From contig JADFVP010000006.1 of the NCBI GenBank assembly GCA_015222595.1, forward strand, positions 1-22,602: DNA of 22,602 nucleotides. The letters are read 5' to 3'. The DNA comes from Pseudomonadota bacterium (GTDB lineage: Bacteria > Desulfobacterota > GWC2-55-46 > JADFVP01). Positions 1-6,920 of the stretch are shown here, piece after piece; the first letter of the stretch is position 1; every line of letters begins with the position of its first letter. The notes under the pieces were generated by a model. That model was not told where the DNA came from. It saw only the letters and a program-made list of their open reading frames with translations, and searched no databases. Position numbers and translations under genes: made by a program.

Positions 1-66
1 GGCCTTAAGGAACCTGTAAAAGGGACGCAGGCCGGAGCTATTTAAAGAGATAACAGAGAACGGAAA

Positions 67-1722
67 ATGAAAAAAGACATCAGCGAGATAATCAAAACCG
101 CACTAAAAGCCGCGCACGCAGCCGGAGAGCTTAAGACCCAAGAGTCTGCTCTGCCGGCCTTTACCGTAGACCAGTCTAAGAAGGAGGAGTTCGGCGACTT
201 CTCGACCAACGTCGCAATGCTGCTTACAAAGCACGAGGGCAAGCCTCCGCGCGACATAGCCGCGCTAATTTCAAAGCGCATATCGGAAGACGAAAACGTA
301 GAGCGCACAGAGGTCGCCGGGCCCGGCTTCATAAATATATTTCTCGATTCCGCCTACTGGGTGCGCCTTCTGGGTCGCATACTTTCGTCCGGAGCTGAGT
401 ACGGCTCCAGCACCGTAGGCAAAGGCAAACGGGTTCAGGTCGAGTTCGTCAGCGCCAACCCCACCGGCCCTCTTCACATAGGCCACGGCAGGGGCGCGGC
501 AGTCGGCGACGCGCTTGCAAGAGTCTTAAAAGCCGCAGGGTACGAAGTCACAAAAGAGTTCTACATAAACGACGCGGGCCGCCAGGTCTTCAACCTTGGC
601 GAGTCTATTCAACTACGCATGCAAGAGCTTCAAGGCAAAAAGATAGAGCTTGGCGAGAACCACTACAAAGGCGACTACATAATCGACATAGCCAAAGATT
701 ACATCGAAGCCTTAAAAAAAGGCGGGGGCGGGGCCGTGCCAACAGCAACGGAATTCGGCATCTCTGCCATGATAAAGTGGATTGAAGAAGACCTGAAAGA
801 GTTCGGCATAGAATTCGACGAATGGTTCTCGGAGGGTAGCCTCGACGACGAAGGGCTAGTAACCAAGACCATAGAAGAACTGAAGAGTAAAGAGCTGGTC
901 TACGAAAAAGACGGCGCGACATGGTTCAGAACCGAAAAATTCGGAGACGACAAAGACCGCGTGCTTATTAAGGCCGACGGAGAGCGGACCTACTTCGCAT
1001 CCGACATCGCGTACCACAGAGACAAGATGGCCCGCGGCTTCGACACGCTCGTGAACGTATGGGGCGCAGACCACCACGGCTACGAGGCGCGCGTACGAGC
1101 GCTCTTTCGCGCTCTAGGGCTCGACGACTCGGCCCTGAAGGTCATCTTCATCCAGCTCGTTGCGCTCCTTCGCGGCGGCGTACCGGTTGCAATGGGCAAA
1201 CGTTCGGGAGAGTTCGTAACGCTTCGCCACGTTATCGACGAGGTCGGCTCCGACGCCTGCCGCTTCTTCTTTCTGATGAGAAAATCCGACGCGCAGCTCG
1301 ACTTCGACCTTGAACTCGCCAAGAGCCAGGCCTCTGAGAACCCGGTCTACTACGTCCAGTACTGCAACGCGCGGGTGCTCTCGATCTTCGCCCACGCTAA
1401 AGAGAAAGGCGTGAAGATTCCCGAAGACTCCGAGCTTGCAGGGCTTGCAGACAAGTTCGGCGCGGAAGAAATCCGGCTCATCCGCCACCTTGGCCGCTTC
1501 GAAGAGGTAATAGAGCGGAGTGCCAAAGAGATGGAACCCCACAGAGTAACCTTCTACCTGATGGAGCTTGCGGGCCTCTTCCACCCGTACTACAACCGTA
1601 ACCGCGTTGTTACGAACGACCCCGGAACCACGAAAGCGCGCCTCTTGCTCTTTAAGGCCGTAGGCACGGTGGCTTCCAACGGGCTCAAGCTCTTGGGCGT
1701 GTCTACTCCTGAAAAGATGTAA
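67..1722 (+). CDS. argS: Arginyl-tRNA synthetase
   Basis: Class I aminoacyl-tRNA synthetase that charges tRNA-Arg with arginine in the cytoplasm. The 551-residue product has the family's usual length. The N-terminal additional domain occupies about residues 1-115. The ATP-binding HIGH motif is exact at residues 137-140, after SANPTGPL. A KMSKS-equivalent MGKRSG lies near residue 376. The C-terminal DALR anticodon-binding domain ends in the typical GLKLLGVSTPEKM. The ATG is preceded only by a weak purine stretch (cggaaa), but no better in-frame start is visible. About 45 bases upstream are too short to identify the preceding gene. It lies upstream of, and in the same direction as, the tRNA-His gene; the tRNA has its own promoter candidate. 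Identification is secure. Confidence 0.97.
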   Translation: MKKDISEIIKTALKAAHAAGELKTQESALPAFTVDQSKKEEFGDFSTNVAMLLTKHEGKPPRDIAALISKRISEDENVERTEVAGPGFINIFLDSAYWVRLLGRILSSGAEYGSSTVGKGKRVQVEFVSANPTGPLHIGHGRGAAVGDALARVLKAAGYEVTKEFYINDAGRQVFNLGESIQLRMQELQGKKIELGENHYKGDYIIDIAKDYIEALKKGGGGAVPTATEFGISAMIKWIEEDLKEFGIEFDEWFSEGSLDDEGLVTKTIEELKSKELVYEKDGATWFRTEKFGDDKDRVLIKADGERTYFASDIAYHRDKMARGFDTLVNVWGADHHGYEARVRALFRALGLDDSALKVIFIQLVALLRGGVPVAMGKRSGEFVTLRHVIDEVGSDACRFFFLMRKSDAQLDFDLELAKSQASENPVYYVQYCNARVLSIFAHAKEKGVKIPEDSELAGLADKFGAEEIRLIRHLGRFEEVIERSAKEMEPHRVTFYLMELAGLFHPYYNRNRVVTNDPGTTKARLLLFKAVGTVASNGLKLLGVSTPEKM

Positions 1723-1827
1723 AGCCCTGAAAATCTGAAAATATAATGAGCGTTTAAAGTCTTGGGCCCCAAGAGCCGATGATATCTAAAGCTCGAACGT
1801 TTTAAGGGGAAAGCATATTCAATGAGA

Positions 1828-1857
1828 TTGACTTGCCGCACGGCGCTGTGCTACCCT
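1828..1857 (+). promoter_or_regulatory. Candidate sigma-70 promoter of tRNA-His
   Basis: TTGACT (1828-1833), an 18-nt spacer, then TACCCT (1852-1857). The -35 box is strong and the -10 box weak. The predicted start would give a leader of about 30 nt before the mature tRNA. A short palindrome, TCTTGGG-C-CCCAAGA at 1760-1774, lies between argS and this promoter. It has no T-run, so it is not a convincing terminator. Confidence 0.5.
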
Positions 1858-1891
1858 TGCTTAGTTGAATAAAAACAGAATAACTCTCTAT

Positions 1892-1969
1892 GGTGGGCGT
1901 AGCTCAGTTGGTTAGAGCGCTGGACTGTGACTCCGGAGGCCGGGGGTTCGAATCCCCTCGTCCACCCCA
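1892..1969 (+). tRNA. tRNA-His (anticodon GTG)
   Basis: A complete cloverleaf can be folded by eye. The acceptor stem GTGGGCG (1893-1899) pairs with CGTCCAC (1959-1965). The anticodon stem CTGGA/TCCGG encloses the loop CTGTGAC, with anticodon GTG at 1927-1929. The T arm contains GGTTCGAATCC. The histidine identity element is present: an extra G at -1 (1892) opposite discriminator C73 (1966). The CCA end (1967-1969) is encoded in the DNA. It has its own promoter candidate upstream and an intrinsic terminator 17 nt downstream, so it is probably a single-tRNA transcript. Confidence 0.97.
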
Positions 1970-1985
1970 GTTTTTTCAGATAAAG

Positions 1986-2019
1986 AAAGGGACTCTCCTT
2001 AACGGAGGGTCCCTTTTTT
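1986..2019 (+). terminator. Intrinsic terminator of tRNA-His
   Basis: GGGACTCTCC (1989-1998), loop TTAAC, GGAGGGTCCC (2004-2013; one G-T pair), followed by six T. The flanking AAA/TTT extends the stem. This is a textbook rho-independent terminator, 17 nt after the tRNA CCA end. Confidence 0.92.
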
Positions 2020-2323
2020 GCGTTCACAGTACCTTCTTACCTTCCCCAGCCTTACTCTTAAGAAATACAATCTCGGTATAGAAAATCTTACTTTCAAGGT
2101 CATGAAAAACAGTACTGTCCGGTAGATGCTCTACAAGCGTACGGTCTGTTACCCTCACCTGCCCCCCTTACAGCAACCTCTGACTCAACAGCGCAGCCTG
2201 TTTACGAAATTCTACGCTTCTAAACAGCACATTTTCTCCTACTTTTCTCTCTTACATTATAAGTGTATAGTATCATGCTCAGGTTAATTGCCGGAATCCC
2301 CACCCCTGCATTACCAAACCAAT

Positions 2324-2346
2324 TTCTTTATAAAACTCATAAAGAA
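2324..2346. repeat. 8-bp perfect inverted repeat, possible operator
   Basis: TTCTTTAT (2324-2331), 7-nt spacer, ATAAAGAA (2339-2346). There is no T-run after it, so it is not a terminator. A dimeric regulator could bind here, about 200 nt before the darA-like gene. The function is inferred only from symmetry and position. Confidence 0.35.
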
Positions 2347-2472
2347 TAGAGTGCGCAAACCATACATGCTCCCTTTCCGTGTAGTCATCTGTACTTACAG
2401 AGCGAGCGTATGAGTCGCTACGTGGTTCGCAAACTCATTTTGTCATGGGCGTTGCACAAGCCTGAAGAGGAG

Positions 2473-2539
2473 AAAGGAGGTGAACAGACCTCAACAGGTT
2501 AGAACTTTATATTTCACTAACATCAACCAAAAGGAATAG
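2473..2539 (+). promoter_or_regulatory. Leader element: full SD in a hairpin with a 19-codon GTG frame
   Basis: AAAGGAGGTGA (2473-2483) matches the complement of the 16S rRNA 3' end over its whole length, yet no start codon lies at normal spacing downstream. Its GAGGT (2477-2481) can pair with ACCTC (2488-2492). A GTG at 2480 opens a 19-codon frame ending at TAG 2537-2539, three bases before the darA-like ATG. It could be a leader peptide, a ribosome standby site or chance. Confidence 0.3.
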
Positions 2540-2542
2540 ATC

Positions 2543-3523
2543 ATGAAGAAGTCTGTATCAGATAGAAAGGGTTCGAGTAAGAAACGAATTCTTGTCTTGT
2601 ACTACTCGCAAACCGGACAACTCGAACAGGCGGTGCGCTCCATGCTTTCACCGTTAGAGGAGTGTCCGACTGTTGAGCTGGTGTACGAAAACCTGCAACC
2701 AAAGATACCGTATCCATTTCCATGGCCGATCATCGATTTCATGGACGTCTTCCCTGAGTCGGTCTACATGGATCCGCCCGAAATGGTCCCGGTCGGTTTC
2801 GACCCCGATAGCCATTTCGACCTTGTGATACTCGCATACCAGGTCTGGTTTCTCTCGCCATCGCTGCCCGTTACCGGGTTTCTTAAGTCCGGTGCAGCAA
2901 GAGTCCTTAAAGGCAGACCGGTGATCACATTTATCGCTTGCAGGAATATGTGGCTGACAGCGCAGGAGAAGATGAAGGCTTCTCTTAAGTCCTTAGGCGC
3001 AACGCTTATCGACAATGTTGTGCTGATCGACCAGGGCCCAGCGTGGTCTACTTTCATTACCACGCCGAGGTGGCTCTTGACCGGCAAAAGAGGCCGGTTC
3101 TGGAGAGTATTCCCACCGGCAGGGGTCGCCCCCGGTGATATTGCACGAGCGGTGCGCTTTGGCCGGGCCCTTGCGGACTCACTTGACAAGCTCGAATCCG
3201 CACCCGGCAAACCGCTCTTGTGGGGCTTGGGCGCCGTAAAGGTGAACCCGCGTTTTATAGCGGGAGAAAAGATAGCGCACCGGGGTTTCAGCCTCTGGGG
3301 CAGGTTCTTCCGGATGATTGGCAAACAGGGAAACCGCCTCAGGAGATCTCTGCTGGTGCTCTACCTGCTCTTTCTCTTCTGCATGATCACTGTGATGCTT
3401 CCAATCAGCATCGTAGTCAGAGCACTCGCGCAACCGTTTATTCGGAAGCGACTGCAAGAGGGGGTTCTGAGGCTCGAGGAGCCGTCCGGGTCTTCAACGG
3501 AGCGTATGGCCCGATACCTGTAA
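2543..3523 (+). CDS. darA: DarA-like flavodoxin-fold protein (dialkylresorcinol aromatase family)
   Basis: A 326-residue protein resembling DarA, the dialkylresorcinol 'condensing enzyme'/aromatase. DarA works with ketosynthase DarB and is thought to oxidise a cyclohexanedione to a resorcinol. The N-terminal flavodoxin-like domain has the FMN phosphate loop YYSQTGQ at residues 20-26. Family-like blocks follow: YPFPWP (57-62), DVFPESVYMDPPEM (68-81), AYQVWFLSPSLP (98-109), CRNMWLTAQEKM (133-144) and DQGPAWSTFITTPRWLLTG (163-181). A hydrophobic segment at about 269-296 suggests membrane attachment near the C terminus. The start is set by AAGGA 7 nt before the ATG. The partner ketosynthase gene follows closely. 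ATA codons for Ile are scarcer than in argS, which hints at a different codon history. The family match is strong; the exact chemistry is inferred. Confidence 0.8.
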   Translation: MKKSVSDRKGSSKKRILVLYYSQTGQLEQAVRSMLSPLEECPTVELVYENLQPKIPYPFPWPIIDFMDVFPESVYMDPPEMVPVGFDPDSHFDLVILAYQVWFLSPSLPVTGFLKSGAARVLKGRPVITFIACRNMWLTAQEKMKASLKSLGATLIDNVVLIDQGPAWSTFITTPRWLLTGKRGRFWRVFPPAGVAPGDIARAVRFGRALADSLDKLESAPGKPLLWGLGAVKVNPRFIAGEKIAHRGFSLWGRFFRMIGKQGNRLRRSLLVLYLLFLFCMITVMLPISIVVRALAQPFIRKRLQEGVLRLEEPSGSSTERMARYL

Positions 3524-3575
3524 CTCAAAGAGACCAAACAAACAACACAAACCAAATTTAATGGAGACAAATACA

Positions 3576-4727
3576 ATGAACAACGCATACATAAACGACA
3601 TAGCAGTCTTTCTTCCGAATAAACCCGTAGACAATACCGAGATCGAGGAGGTCCTCGGTATGGTCGGAGAAAAACCGTCCCGCTCGCGCAGGATCATACT
3701 CAGGAACAACGGGATAAAGACCCGGTACTATGCAATAGACAGAGAGACCGGCGGCTACACGCACACCAACGCCACCTTGACAGCCGAGGCGGTACGCGCA
3801 CTCCTAAAACAGAACGGGAGCGATCTCAACGATATAGAGTGTCTCTCGTGCGGAACCTCGAGCCCCGACCAGATAACGCCGGGCCACGCCTCTATGGTTC
3901 ACGGCGAACTAGGCGGGCATCCGTCCGAGGCGATCACCGCTGCGGGAATCTGCACCTCCGGCGTGGTGGCGCTAAAGTACGCCTATATGGCAACTCTGGC
4001 CGGGCTTTCAAAGAAGGCCGTTGCCACCGGCTCCGAACTGTTCTCTAGCTTTATGCGCGGGAAAAACTTCGAGCCGGAGATGGAAGCGCGCATAAACGCC
4101 CTTGAGGATAAGGCGATTCTCGGTTTCGAGAAGGATTTTCTGCGCTGGATGCTCTCCGACGGGGCGGGTGCGGTGCTCATCACTCCGAACAAGAACCCGG
4201 ACCGTATCTCTCTCAAGATCGACTGGATAGAGTACCTTTCGTTTGCCAACGAACTGCCGGCATGCATGTACTCAGGCGCGGTGAGAGGCGAGAATATGGC
4301 GTTGCAGGGGTGGAGGGCGGCAGAGGACCCGCGCGATATACTGAACGAGAGCTACCTCTCTATAAAGCAGGATGCGAGGCTGCTCGACGAGTATATCGTG
4401 CCCGTGGCCGTGGAGCGGACCCTGATGCCGCTAGTTGAAAAGTACGGACTCAAACCGGACGACATCACGTGGTACCTGCCTCACTACTCCTCGGAATACT
4501 TCCGCGACAAACTGTACGCCATGATGCAGTCGAGAGGATTTCATATTCCTTACGAGCGCTGGTTCACCAACTTGTCCAAGGTTGGAAATGTCGGAGCGGC
4601 TTCGGTCTACTTGATGATAGAGGAGTTGATGTATTCTGGGAAACTGAAGAAAGGAGATAAACTACTCTGTCTGATTCCCGAAAGCGGCAGGTTCTCTATG
4701 TGCTACATGTACCTGACGGTAGTTTGA
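3576..4727 (+). CDS. darB: DarB-like beta-ketoacyl-ACP synthase III family ketosynthase
   Basis: A thiolase-fold ketosynthase of 383 residues. The KAS III catalytic triad is present: Cys126 in GICTSG, His303 in LPHYS and Asn338 in VGNVGAAS. The N-terminal blocks YINDIAVFLPNKPVDN and KPSRSRRIILRNNGIKTRYY are typical of the DarB branch rather than of housekeeping FabH. Known DarB proteins condense two beta-keto acyl thioesters to a cyclohexanedione. The start is placed at ATG 3576, with GGAG 9 nt upstream. An in-frame ATG at 3561 would add five residues but has no SD. It follows the DarA-like gene by about 50 nt on the same strand. No dedicated acyl carrier protein, reductase or transporter lies nearby, so substrates must come from elsewhere. 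Confidence 0.85.
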   Translation: MNNAYINDIAVFLPNKPVDNTEIEEVLGMVGEKPSRSRRIILRNNGIKTRYYAIDRETGGYTHTNATLTAEAVRALLKQNGSDLNDIECLSCGTSSPDQITPGHASMVHGELGGHPSEAITAAGICTSGVVALKYAYMATLAGLSKKAVATGSELFSSFMRGKNFEPEMEARINALEDKAILGFEKDFLRWMLSDGAGAVLITPNKNPDRISLKIDWIEYLSFANELPACMYSGAVRGENMALQGWRAAEDPRDILNESYLSIKQDARLLDEYIVPVAVERTLMPLVEKYGLKPDDITWYLPHYSSEYFRDKLYAMMQSRGFHIPYERWFTNLSKVGNVGAASVYLMIEELMYSGKLKKGDKLLCLIPESGRFSMCYMYLTVV

Positions 4728-4794
4728 TGCAGTAAGTGTGATGCTGCAAGGATCGGATCTATTGATTACCCATACTGTTCCGGTCTAGTTCTTT

Positions 4795-4830
4795 GGTCGG
4801 CCCCATCCGGGGTTCCAGGTGGGGCCGACC
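4795..4830 (+). terminator. Strong hairpin between convergent genes
   Basis: GGTCGGCCCCA (4795-4805) pairs perfectly with TGGGGCCGACC (4820-4830). A T-rich but interrupted tract (gtatatttccttt) follows on the plus strand, so it probably ends the darAB transcript. On the minus strand there is no T-run behind it, so it is a poorer terminator for the convergent TPR gene. Confidence 0.7.
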
Positions 4831-4904
4831 GTATATTTCCTTTACCGTCCTCTATTACCACCCTCTATGCAACCTTCTTTCTAGCACTAGTCTCAACCTG
4901 CTGT

Positions 4905-6626
4905 TCAACGCCTGCGCGCCCTCTCGGCGTAGATAGCGGCCCGCTCCGTATCTCCCATAAGCGAGTACGCCTTGGAGATATTCCGGTACGCCTCGGCAGC
5001 GCCGCGTGGTGCGATTTCGGCTACGCGCTCAAAGTCGGCAATCGCTTCGGGGTACCTTCCGAGGTTCGCGTACTCTGCCCCCCGATTAAAGAACGAGGCC
5101 GCGTGCATGGGACGTATCTGTACGGCAATGCTCAGGTCAGCTATCGCAAGATCATGACGGCGCTCCATACCGTACGCCTTTGCCCTGTTGTAGTACGCCT
5201 CCGCATGCTCGGGCATTATCTCTATTGCGCGCGTAAAGTCCGCCTTCGCCTCACCTAGCTTGCCCTTGCCGCCAAGCGCTATCCCCCTGTTGGTATAGGC
5301 TATTGCGACACTATCGGGCCACAGCTCAATCTCGTGGCTCCAGAGAGTGATAGAATCTTTCCAGACCGCAATCTGTCTGACCGTAAGGGGCGCGTACATA
5401 ACAGTAATGACCACTACTGAGCAGATAGCGGCGGGTAAAAGTTTTCTCTTGAAGAACTTCTCCAGCACGAGCGCCGCAACAACTCCGACGAGGATAAAGG
5501 GCGCGATCGACGGCAGGTACGTGTACCGGTCGGCAGCGGACTGAGCCCCGACCTGCACTATGCCGGAAACAGGAAGGAGCAGCACAAAGTACCCGGCCCA
5601 GAGGGCCGCAACCAGACGAAGCCTCTTCTTATAGAGGACGTAAGAGACAACGGTAATAACAGTAACGAAGAGGATAGAGAGTATGAACTCTGCTCCGGCC
5701 AAAGACGGCGTACCCTGCTGCGGGTAGTACGGCGCAAGGTTCGTCGGCAGGGCCATCTTTACGAGATAGAAGGGGTAGGCGCGCGCAGCGATCAGAACGC
5801 GGGAGATGACTGTGTAGGTCTCCAGAGACCCCATGGCCCCGCCTGCGCTCTGCGTTATAAGGGTGATAACCGAAGAGAGAAGCCCAAGGGCGAAGAAGGG
5901 CAGCTTCTCTATAACGACGGATCTAACGCTCGGCCTACGGCCCAGAGGATAGATATCTACTATTATGAGCAGCACCGGAAGCGTTACCGCCATCGGTTTG
6001 CTAAGAAGCGCAGCGGCAAGGGCCAGAAGCGAGAGAACGTAAAAGAGCGTTGAACGGGCTCCGCCCTCTCTGTACTTAAGATAGCCTAGAAACGAAAATA
6101 GGAAAAAGAGGGCGCAGAGCAGGTCCTTGCGCTCGGCAGCCCATGCAACGCTCTCGACATGAACGGGGTGGAGGCCGAAGAGCAGCGCTGCGACTAGTGC
6201 CGCCACGAGCGGGTAGCTCTTCTTGCCTGCCTCGCAGACAGACTGCTCGTTACCGGCTACCCTTGCGAGTCCGTAGGTAATGAGCCGCCACGAGAGCACA
6301 AAGACCAGAAGAGAGTTTATGGCATGAATGAGGATAGACGTAAAGTGGTGGCCCGCCGGGTTTTCGCCGAAGAGAGCGAAATCTATCGCGTGCGAAATCA
6401 TCGTAAGGGGATGCCAGTTGGCCGAGACGATAGAGGTAAAGGCCCACTTTATGAACTCGGCGTCTAACGACCGTATCATCCGGTTCTTGTAGATATAGGT
6501 GGGGTCGTCCCAGTTGACAAAGCCGTTGGACAGCGTCGGGTAGAAGACCGCGAAGGTCAGGGCGGCAACGACAACGGCCAGCAGCCACGTCTTTGCGCTC
6601 ATATTAAATTTGCTCTTATCCGACAA
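4905..6626 (-). CDS. Multi-span GT-C-like glycosyltransferase with C-terminal TPRs (TMTC-like)
   Basis: A membrane protein of about 573 residues. After the first membrane span comes an acidic loop, NWDDPTYIYKN, with Asp40-Asp41. This is the place where GT-C glycosyltransferases carry catalytic or metal-binding acids. HPVHVESVAWAAERKDLL resembles the loop of TMTC-type O-mannosyltransferases. About ten hydrophobic spans follow, then four TPRs in the last 135 residues or so (for example AYTNRGIALGGKGKLGEAKA). The start is taken as TTG 6626 because AAAGGAGG (6633-6640) sits 6 nt before it. ATG 6602, eight codons later, has no well-spaced SD, and the 35 codons further upstream contain a hairpin. 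It likely transfers a lipid-linked sugar outside the cytoplasm; the acceptor is unknown. It is transcribed away from the neighbouring glycan operon. Confidence 0.8.
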   Translation of the reverse strand: MSDKSKFNMSAKTWLLAVVVAALTFAVFYPTLSNGFVNWDDPTYIYKNRMIRSLDAEFIKWAFTSIVSANWHPLTMISHAIDFALFGENPAGHHFTSILIHAINSLLVFVLSWRLITYGLARVAGNEQSVCEAGKKSYPLVAALVAALLFGLHPVHVESVAWAAERKDLLCALFFLFSFLGYLKYREGGARSTLFYVLSLLALAAALLSKPMAVTLPVLLIIVDIYPLGRRPSVRSVVIEKLPFFALGLLSSVITLITQSAGGAMGSLETYTVISRVLIAARAYPFYLVKMALPTNLAPYYPQQGTPSLAGAEFILSILFVTVITVVSYVLYKKRLRLVAALWAGYFVLLLPVSGIVQVGAQSAADRYTYLPSIAPFILVGVVAALVLEKFFKRKLLPAAICSVVVITVMYAPLTVRQIAVWKDSITLWSHEIELWPDSVAIAYTNRGIALGGKGKLGEAKADFTRAIEIMPEHAEAYYNRAKAYGMERRHDLAIADLSIAVQIRPMHAASFFNRGAEYANLGRYPEAIADFERVAEIAPRGAAEAYRNISKAYSLMGDTERAAIYAERARRR

Positions 6627-6680
6627 CTGCGACCTCCTTTTCCGCGCACGGCCCCTGGCCGACTGGACACTATAAACTCG

Positions 6681-6706
6681 ACAATCCCCCGCTACCAGGG
6701 GATTGT
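6681..6706. repeat. 9-bp perfect inverted repeat in the divergent glycan promoter region
   Basis: ACAATCCCC (6681-6689), 8-nt spacer, GGGGATTGT (6698-6706). It lies 55 nt upstream of the minus-strand TPR gene and about 70 nt from the plus-strand promoter. There is no T-run. It could be an operator or a leader hairpin for the TPR gene. Function is unproven. Confidence 0.4.
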
Positions 6707-6772
6707 ACTCTTGGGGCCGTACTTGCGTCAATCAATTTTGACAGCAGTACCGTTTCGGACAGAACAAAAAAA

Positions 6773-6802
6773 TTGATTTTTGCCTGTCTCGGTCGATATA
6801 AT
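6773..6802 (+). promoter_or_regulatory. Sigma-70 promoter of the glycan operon
   Basis: TTGATT (6773-6778), an 18-nt spacer and a perfect TATAAT (6797-6802). Transcription would start near 6809, giving a leader of about 110 nt before the GT9 gene. Another TTGACA at 6738-6743 has no matching -10 box. Confidence 0.7.
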
Positions 6803-6920
6803 ATCTACGCACTCCAAGAGCCGGTAGGACCGCCAAGGGAAGCGGAACAGAGCGTCTCTTTGAGATGGTCGAACCAATTTATCATAAACCGAAGCTATAA
6901 CGCAGGCACGAAGTAACGCT

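Larger units (their letters stand above)
2020..2542. other. Long non-coding region upstream of darA-like gene
   Basis: About 520 nt without a credible gene. A 53-codon ATG frame near 2128 has no SD and an unconvincing composition. The region is more AT-rich than the neighbouring genes. It contains an 8-bp inverted repeat (2324-2346) and a sigma-54-like element TGTCATGGGCGTTGCA (2441-2456). The latter has the correct GG/GC spacing but lacks the normally essential G at -24, so it is weak. An SD-bearing hairpin sits at 2473-2492. It probably holds the control region of the following two-gene unit. Confidence 0.6.

Noticed and set aside
1..45. Possible C-terminal tail of an upstream gene (frame 1 stays open to TAA 43-45; frame 2 ends at 16-18)
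   Set aside because: Too short to choose a frame or recognise a family.
2128..2289. 53-codon ATG frame in the darA upstream region
   Set aside because: No SD, unlikely composition, and no further support.
2441..2456. Sigma-54-type promoter TGTCATGGGCGTTGCA
   Set aside because: Spacing is right but the nearly invariant G at -24 is T, so it is not listed as a promoter.
4905..6731. Longer N terminus for the TPR/GT-C protein starting at 6731
   Set aside because: The extra residues are basic and unlike a membrane-protein start, cover a 9-bp inverted repeat, and a much better SD sits before TTG 6626.
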